DNA of 9,883 bases from DSWT01 sp035415725 (GTDB lineage Bacteria; Chloroflexota; Anaerolineae; B4-G1; SLSP01): contig DAOOGN010000115.1 of NCBI GenBank assembly GCA_035415725.1, forward strand, positions 1-9,883, given 5' to 3'. Shown one piece after another: positions 6,139 to 9,883 of this stretch (position 1 is its first letter; the number at the start of each line of letters is the position of its first letter). Position numbers and translations under genes: made by a program. Below the pieces are notes generated by a model, which saw only the letters and a list, made by a program, of their open reading frames with translations, did not search any database and was not told the origin of the DNA.

Positions 6139-6276
6139 CCCCCCTTCCCCCCGGGAAGGGAGATTTTTGTAGGGGATGTGGCGGGCGGCTTCGCCGCCCG
6201 CCACATCCCCATTTTTTCGCCCCCTTCTTTCCCGCTTGCTGGGGAACAGGGGAGGATTTTTTGGGGGGAGGGGGAA
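6139..6276. repeat. Cluster of C/G-rich hairpins with T tracts
   Basis: Three inverted repeats lie in a row. The first is CCCTTCCC/GGGAAGGG (6142-6149, 6153-6160) followed by AGATTTTTG. The second is a perfect 18-bp hairpin at 6172-6210. The third is imperfect (6220-6233 with 6241-6254), followed by ATTTTTTGGGGGG. The first and third units look like diverged direct copies (C-run, TTC, C-run, then G-run, AA, G-run, A plus T tract). The right end has four G runs on the plus strand (6241-6275), which could form a G-quadruplex, though with one long loop. This is probably a repetitive intergenic element; all T tracts suit termination on the plus strand only. Confidence 0.65.
6172..6217 (+). terminator. 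Perfect 18-bp hairpin followed by T tract
   Basis: GGGGATGTGGCGGGCGGC (6172-6189), loop TTC, then its exact complement (6193-6210), followed by A and six Ts (6211-6217). The shape is that of an intrinsic terminator for plus-strand transcription. No plus-strand gene precedes it, so it may insulate the downstream gene from antisense read-through or simply be a repeat. Confidence 0.55.
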
Positions 6277-6415
6277 TCTCCTCACAGTACCCCGTACTCA
6301 CAGAACTAAACGGTTACCTATGATTGTATCACAGGGAAGGAGAGAGGCAACTTGCCGCAGTACAAGCATGCTGATGCCCTTCACATTCCTGCTATTCGTC
6401 GTCGGCGTCTTTCTG

Positions 6416-6424
6416 TGGTACAAT
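6416..6424 (+). promoter_or_regulatory. Putative extended -10 promoter of the helicase-like gene
   Basis: TGGTACAAT matches TGnTAtAAT with one mismatch. Transcription would start near 6431, about 20 nt before the ATG at 6452. There is no good -35 box at 16-18 nt spacing. Confidence 0.4.
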
Positions 6425-6451
6425 CCACTTGCGGCGTAGGGCATATTGTCC

Positions 6452-8632
6452 ATGCGTCCTGCGACACCGAACGGTGGTTGGTTAAACCTGACAGATCTCC
6501 TAAGATCCGTCACGTATCAAGCATTTTTGAAACCTATGCAATTCACACAATATCAAAACGCTATTATCCACGCTCCATTCGACCGCAAAATCTTCCTGGA
6601 AGGCCCCGCCGGCGCCGGGAAGACGACGGCAGGCGTCGGGCGGATGCTCTGCATGCTGATGAACGGCGTTCCGGCGGATCGTCTCCTCGTGCTGACGCCG
6701 CAACGGACGCTTGCCGCGCCCTATGTGGAAGCGCTGTATCATCCCGATGTCGTCGCGGGGGGCCTGGTGAACGTCGCCACGCTGGGCGGCCTGGCCCGGC
6801 GCATGGTCGATCTCTTTTGGCCGCTCGTCGTCGAAGAGGCCGGTTTCGGCAAGCCGGACGAGCGTCCCACATTCCTCACCCTGGAGACAGCGCAGTACTA
6901 CATGGCGCGCATCGTCGCCCCGTTAGTGGAAGAACAAGACTATTTTGAGTCCATCAACATCGACCGCAACCGGCTTTATAGTCAGATCCTCGACAACCTC
7001 AACAAAGCTGCCGTCGTTGGTTTCCCTTACACCGAAATCGCCGCGCGGCTCCGCGGCGCATGGGTGGGCGAGTCGGCCCAGGCGCGCGTCTACGACCAGG
7101 CGCAAGAATGCGCGACGCGCTTCCGCCGCTACTGCCTGGCTCACAACCTGCTCGACTTCTCGCTGCAAATCGACGTCTTTTTCGCCCACCTGTGGACGGA
7201 ACCGCTGTGCCGGGATTACCTGTTGAACAGCTACACGCACCTCTGTGTCGATAACATCGAAGAAGATGTGCCGGTGGCCCACGATCTCCTCTACAGTTGG
7301 CTGCCCCACGCGGAGTCGGCGCTCATCATCTTCGACCAGGACGCGGGCTATCGCAGCTTCCTCGGCGCCGACCCGCTGAGCGCCGCCGCCCTGCGCGACA
7401 TGAGCGACGAACACGTGACGTTCACCGACTCCTTCGTGACTTCGCCGCCTATGCAAGCCTTGGGTGACGTGCTGGGACGCCTCTTACAGCCGGGGACTCC
7501 CGCGAGTGCATCGTCCGCCGTGCAGTCGCCGCCGGACTTCAAGACCGTCCTGCGTTTCGAGAGTTGCCGCTACTACCCCGACATGCTTGACTGGACCGCC
7601 GATGCCATCGCTGCGTTGATCCATAACGACGGCGTCTCGCCGGGGGAGATTGTGGTACTCGCGCCGTTTCTCACCGACGCACTGCGTTTCTCACTCGCCC
7701 ACCGTCTGGAACAACGCGACGTGCCCGTGCGCTCGCATCGGCCCTCACGCGCCTTGCGAGAAGAACCCGCTACGCAGACTCTGCTCACGTGGACGGCGCT
7801 GGCACATCCCGGCTGGGACGTCGTCCCCACGCGCTACGATGTCGCCTATGCCTTGATGCAGACCATCGCCGCTCTCGACCTGGTGCGCGCGCAGTTGCTG
7901 GCAGACGTGCTCTATCGGGTGAAGGATAAAACGCCCTCCCTGGCCCCCTTCGATGGCGTCAATCCCGAGATGCAACAGCGCATCACTTACCTCTTCGGTG
8001 GACGCTACGAGGCCCTGCGACTGTGGCTGGATGCCTATCGCGCCGGCGCTCCCGTGCCGCTGGATCACTTCCTGGCGCGGCTTTTCGGCGAGATACTCTC
8101 GCAGCCGGGCTACGGCTTCCATCAGGACTTCGACGCGGCGCAGACGGCGGCGATGTTGATCGAATCGGTGCAGAAATTCCGCTGGATCGCCGCCGATCTG
8201 CCCGCCGACAAACCGCTTGGACAGGAGTACCTGGAAATGGTGCAGCGCGGTGTCATCGCGGCGCAGTATTTGCAGCCCTGGCAGTCGCCGGAGGAGAACG
8301 CCGTGCTCCTGGCCCCCGCTTACACTTTCCTGTTGAACAACCACCCTGTGGACGTGCAATTCTGGCTCAATGTCGGTGGGACGGGGTGGTGGGAACGCCT
8401 GTACCAACCGTTGACCCATCCTTACGTGCTCAGCCGCCGCTGGGTCAAAGGCCGGCCCTGGACCGACACCGAAGAGGTCGCCGCGCGGCAACTGTCGCTG
8501 TATCGCCTCGTCGCCGGGCTGGTGCGCCGCTGTCGGAAGACCATCTACCTGGGTCTGAGCGAACTCGGCGAGCAAGGCTACGAACAAACCGGCCCACTGC
8601 TCAAGGCCATTCAGCGCGTTTTACGTGCGTAG
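6452..8632 (+). CDS. UvrD/AddB-like superfamily I helicase-family protein, degenerate motifs
   Basis: A 726-residue protein with the layout of UvrD/RecB/AddB helicases. Visible, numbered from ATG 6452: the Q-motif-like QFTQYQNAI (30-38), Walker A GPAGAGKTT (51-59) and motif Ia VLTPQRTLA (80-88). At the motif II position the protein reads VDNIEED (266-272), where UvrD has DExxD, so the catalytic Glu is Asn. A motif III-like FDQDAGYRSFLGADP lies at 294-308, and a motif IV-like VVLAPFLTDALRFSLAHRL lies in the second half. The C-terminal LYRLVAGLVRRCRKTIYLGLSEL takes the place of motif VI but lacks its TRA arginine. No PD-(D/E)XK nuclease or Fe-S cysteines are seen at the end. It probably binds ATP and DNA but may not unwind, as with AddB. 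A TTG at 6446 and an ATG at 6536 (just before the Q motif) are alternative starts; none has a strong ribosome-binding site. No nuclease partner is adjacent. Confidence 0.75.
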   Translation: MRPATPNGGWLNLTDLLRSVTYQAFLKPMQFTQYQNAIIHAPFDRKIFLEGPAGAGKTTAGVGRMLCMLMNGVPADRLLVLTPQRTLAAPYVEALYHPDVVAGGLVNVATLGGLARRMVDLFWPLVVEEAGFGKPDERPTFLTLETAQYYMARIVAPLVEEQDYFESINIDRNRLYSQILDNLNKAAVVGFPYTEIAARLRGAWVGESAQARVYDQAQECATRFRRYCLAHNLLDFSLQIDVFFAHLWTEPLCRDYLLNSYTHLCVDNIEEDVPVAHDLLYSWLPHAESALIIFDQDAGYRSFLGADPLSAAALRDMSDEHVTFTDSFVTSPPMQALGDVLGRLLQPGTPASASSAVQSPPDFKTVLRFESCRYYPDMLDWTADAIAALIHNDGVSPGEIVVLAPFLTDALRFSLAHRLEQRDVPVRSHRPSRALREEPATQTLLTWTALAHPGWDVVPTRYDVAYALMQTIAALDLVRAQLLADVLYRVKDKTPSLAPFDGVNPEMQQRITYLFGGRYEALRLWLDAYRAGAPVPLDHFLARLFGEILSQPGYGFHQDFDAAQTAAMLIESVQKFRWIAADLPADKPLGQEYLEMVQRGVIAAQYLQPWQSPEENAVLLAPAYTFLLNNHPVDVQFWLNVGGTGWWERLYQPLTHPYVLSRRWVKGRPWTDTEEVAARQLSLYRLVAGLVRRCRKTIYLGLSELGEQGYEQTGPLLKAIQRVLRA

Positions 8633-8678
8633 TAAAACCAGTGCGAGGCCGGCAGATTTGAACCTATACTGTATTTTT

Positions 8679-8719
8679 TACTTCGTAAATTTGTAAAATA
8701 TAAAGTTACGAAGTATACT
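8679..8719 (+). promoter_or_regulatory. abiEi promoter with palindromic operator
   Basis: The -35 TTGTAA (8691-8696) and -10 TATACT (8714-8719) are separated by exactly 17 bp. A 10-bp perfect inverted repeat, TACTTCGTAA (8679-8688) and TTACGAAGTA (8706-8715), with an inner TTT/AAA extension, brackets the -35 box and runs into the -10. Predicted transcription start (about 8726) falls at the ATG of abiEi (8727), so the mRNA would be leaderless. AbiEi antitoxins are known to repress their own operon through inverted repeats in the promoter. Confidence 0.75.
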
Positions 8720-8726
8720 ATACACT

Positions 8727-9575
8727 ATGACAGGCTCTAACACTCAGTATGCACAACCACAAGGGATTCGACTCCTGGAAAAAGTTCTCCAGGAGTGCGG
8801 GCCTTTGTTCACAGTTGAGCAAATCGGCCCATTAGCTAAAGAAATGGCAATTTCACGTCCGCAGCTCTATTGGCTACTCACCATGTTAGCTGAGTCGGAT
8901 TGGATTGTCACGCTTAAACGCGGCGTATATGCGATACAGAAGCCATGGCTTAATGCGGAGATTCCACCCTTTGCTATTGCTGCTGCCCTGGTGCAGCCTT
9001 GCGCCATCAGCCATTGGTCGGCGCTGGCTCAACATGGCTTTACCACGCAACTGCCGGTCATGGTACAGGCTTCCACGCCGCGTCAAGTGGTCACACCAGA
9101 AATGCGCAGTGGAACAGCGCATCGGCCACGAGGGCGAGCAGTCTGGACAGCGCTAGGGGTAGAGGTCGAGTACATTCATATTCAAGAAAGACATTTCTTC
9201 GGACATCAGCACGTTTGGGTTGCAACCTGGCAACAGGTCGCCATCACCGATCCGGAGCGGACGGCATTGGATTTGATCGCGCGCCCGGCGGTTTTCGGTG
9301 GTTTTCGTGTAGCTATCGAAATCCTGGAGGGCGCATTGCCTCAGCTCGACTTGCCGACGCTGGTGCGATATGCGTTGCGCTATGACGTAGGTGCCGTCAT
9401 CAAACGCCTGGGATGGGCGCTGGAACGCCTGGGGGTGGATGCCGAGACGTTAGCGCTCTTGCAAACATATCCCGTGAAGACCTATTATCGTTTGGAACCA
9501 CAGTTCCCGCCTGGCAAGAGCTACAATTCACATTGGCGTATTATTGAGAATTTGCAGGACGGCGGCGATGGCTGA
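8727..9575 (+). CDS. abiEi: AbiEi-type antitoxin (type IV toxin-antitoxin), transcriptional repressor
   Basis: A 282-residue protein, a usual length for AbiEi. The N-terminal winged-helix region (about 14-70) ends in the family signature LKRGVYAI (63-70). The C-terminal domain shows AISHWSALAQHG (93-104) and ITDPERTALDLIARP (173-187), both typical of AbiEi/COG5340 proteins. The known role of the family is to neutralise the AbiEii nucleotidyltransferase without direct binding (type IV) and to autoregulate the operon. The ATG is set by the promoter geometry; no Shine-Dalgarno site exists, and translation of a leaderless mRNA is implied. The last 8 nt overlap the start of the abiEii remnant. The promoter region is strikingly AT-rich compared with the flanking genes, consistent with horizontal acquisition. 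The gene itself has no visible damage. Confidence 0.85.
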   Translation: MTGSNTQYAQPQGIRLLEKVLQECGPLFTVEQIGPLAKEMAISRPQLYWLLTMLAESDWIVTLKRGVYAIQKPWLNAEIPPFAIAAALVQPCAISHWSALAQHGFTTQLPVMVQASTPRQVVTPEMRSGTAHRPRGRAVWTALGVEVEYIHIQERHFFGHQHVWVATWQQVAITDPERTALDLIARPAVFGGFRVAIEILEGALPQLDLPTLVRYALRYDVGAVIKRLGWALERLGVDAETLALLQTYPVKTYYRLEPQFPPGKSYNSHWRIIENLQDGGDG

Positions 9576-9810
9576 TGTTATACAGATGCTACGCGCGCAC
9601 GCACGGCGGCATGGAGTACGTCAAGATATTGTCGAAAAAGACTAGGTGCTCAGTTACCTGCTCGCAGCCATTGCGGAAACACCCGGTATGGGAGTGGCGC
9701 TGGCCCTGAAAGGCGGCACCGCGCTTAAAAAACTGTACTACGCGGACTATCGCTTTTCGGAGGACCTGGATTACTCCACGCTACAGGCAGATGTAGAGCC
9801 AGGCTTATAA
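9568..9810 (+). pseudogene. abiEii: Broken AbiEii nucleotidyltransferase toxin gene
   Basis: The frame starting at ATG 9568 reads like the N-terminus of AbiEii: a helical lead ending VEKD (22-25), then TAG at codon 26 (9643-9645) where a Trp or Tyr is usual, then VLSYLLAAIAE, KGGTALKKLYY (48-58) and RFSEDLDYSTL (62-72). GGT and DLD are the nucleotidyltransferase (DNA polymerase beta fold) motifs that transfer nucleotides to tRNA or other acceptors in this family. A second in-frame stop (TAA, 9808-9810) follows, and I see no family similarity beyond about codon 72 in any frame up to the window end; the intact toxin is normally around 280 or more residues. The overlap with abiEi matches normal operon structure. 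A 6-bp inverted repeat, GCCAGG/CCTGGC (9798-9803, 9812-9817), sits at the point where homology ends. The remaining bases to 9883 contain no recognisable feature. Confidence 0.8.
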
Positions 9811-9883
9811 TCCTGGCATTATGGAAATTTGGACTTTTGACAAATGCCTCGATAAACAGGGTCCGGTATTGACAAAAAACGGA

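Larger units (their letters stand above)
5944..6451. other. Gene-free interval with structured repeats
   Basis: About 500 bp without a convincing gene. From left to right it holds the leader of the small membrane-protein gene (5944..6023), element copy B (6024..6128), a cluster of C/G-rich hairpins with T tracts (6139..6276), a purine-rich ribosome-binding-like site (GGAAGGAGAG, 6335-6344) not linked to a credible gene, and an extended -10 candidate for the downstream helicase-like gene (6416..6424). A 39-codon frame at 6320..6439 ends in a hydrophobic stretch (MPFTFLLFVVGVFLW) but has no ribosome-binding site at the right distance; I do not call it a gene. Confidence 0.75.

Noticed and set aside
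6320..6439. 39-codon frame ending in a hydrophobic stretch, near the GGAAGGAGAG site
   Set aside because: The purine-rich site lies inside the frame and its spacing fits no start in this frame; a TTG at 6352 that it could serve opens a frame that overlaps the helicase-like gene without protein-like features.
9837..9874. Two TTGACA hexamers at the right edge
   Set aside because: No matching -10 is visible before the window ends; a chance match is likely.

Overview
The window is a GC-rich bacterial chromosome segment, most likely from the Chloroflexota (Anaerolineae-like). That assignment is an inference. It rests on the 69-residue membrane protein at 5734..5943, which resembles a small protein I associate with that phylum, on the style of the UvrD-like protein, and on the palindromic intergenic repeats. 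No 16S rRNA gene or other definitive marker is present.

Layout. From the left edge, a plus-strand pair encodes cysteinyl-tRNA synthetase (cysS) and a SpoU-family 23S rRNA 2'-O-methyltransferase (rlmB). Facing it is a minus-strand group, read from right to left: a THEP1-type NTPase, the DNA polymerase III delta' subunit (holB, joined by an ATGA stop/start overlap), and a two-domain GNAT acetyltransferase whose end overlaps the end of rlmB. Upstream of the NTPase lies a 133-bp MITE-like foldback element that may carry the promoter. Next comes a complete minus-strand tmRNA gene (ssrA) with its own extended -10 promoter and intrinsic terminator, then the small two-helix membrane protein on the same strand. 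A gene-free stretch of about 500 bp (5944..6451) holds a structured repeat and a cluster of C/G-rich hairpins with T tracts. The right third holds a plus-strand UvrD/AddB-like helicase-family protein with degraded catalytic motifs, followed by an AbiE type IV toxin-antitoxin locus. The antitoxin gene (abiEi) is intact, with a palindromic operator around a leaderless promoter. The toxin gene (abiEii) has an amber codon at codon 26 and loses recognisable homology after about 72 codons.

The most unusual signal is an approximately 105-109 nt element found twice. One copy is upstream of cysS (1..109) and the other upstream of the small membrane-protein gene (6024..6128, minus strand). Both copies have the same orientation relative to their gene and both end exactly 80 nt before the start codon. 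The copies are a little over 80% identical by hand alignment and keep the same base-paired arms, including one compensatory A-U to C-G change and one G-U wobble. It is either a structured cis-regulatory leader or a structured dispersed repeat.

How the genes relate: the left half is translation and replication housekeeping (tRNA charging, rRNA modification, clamp loading, ribosome rescue). The right end is accessory defence/addiction DNA, with an AT-rich control region and a decaying toxin gene. I do not see a complete new multi-gene system.
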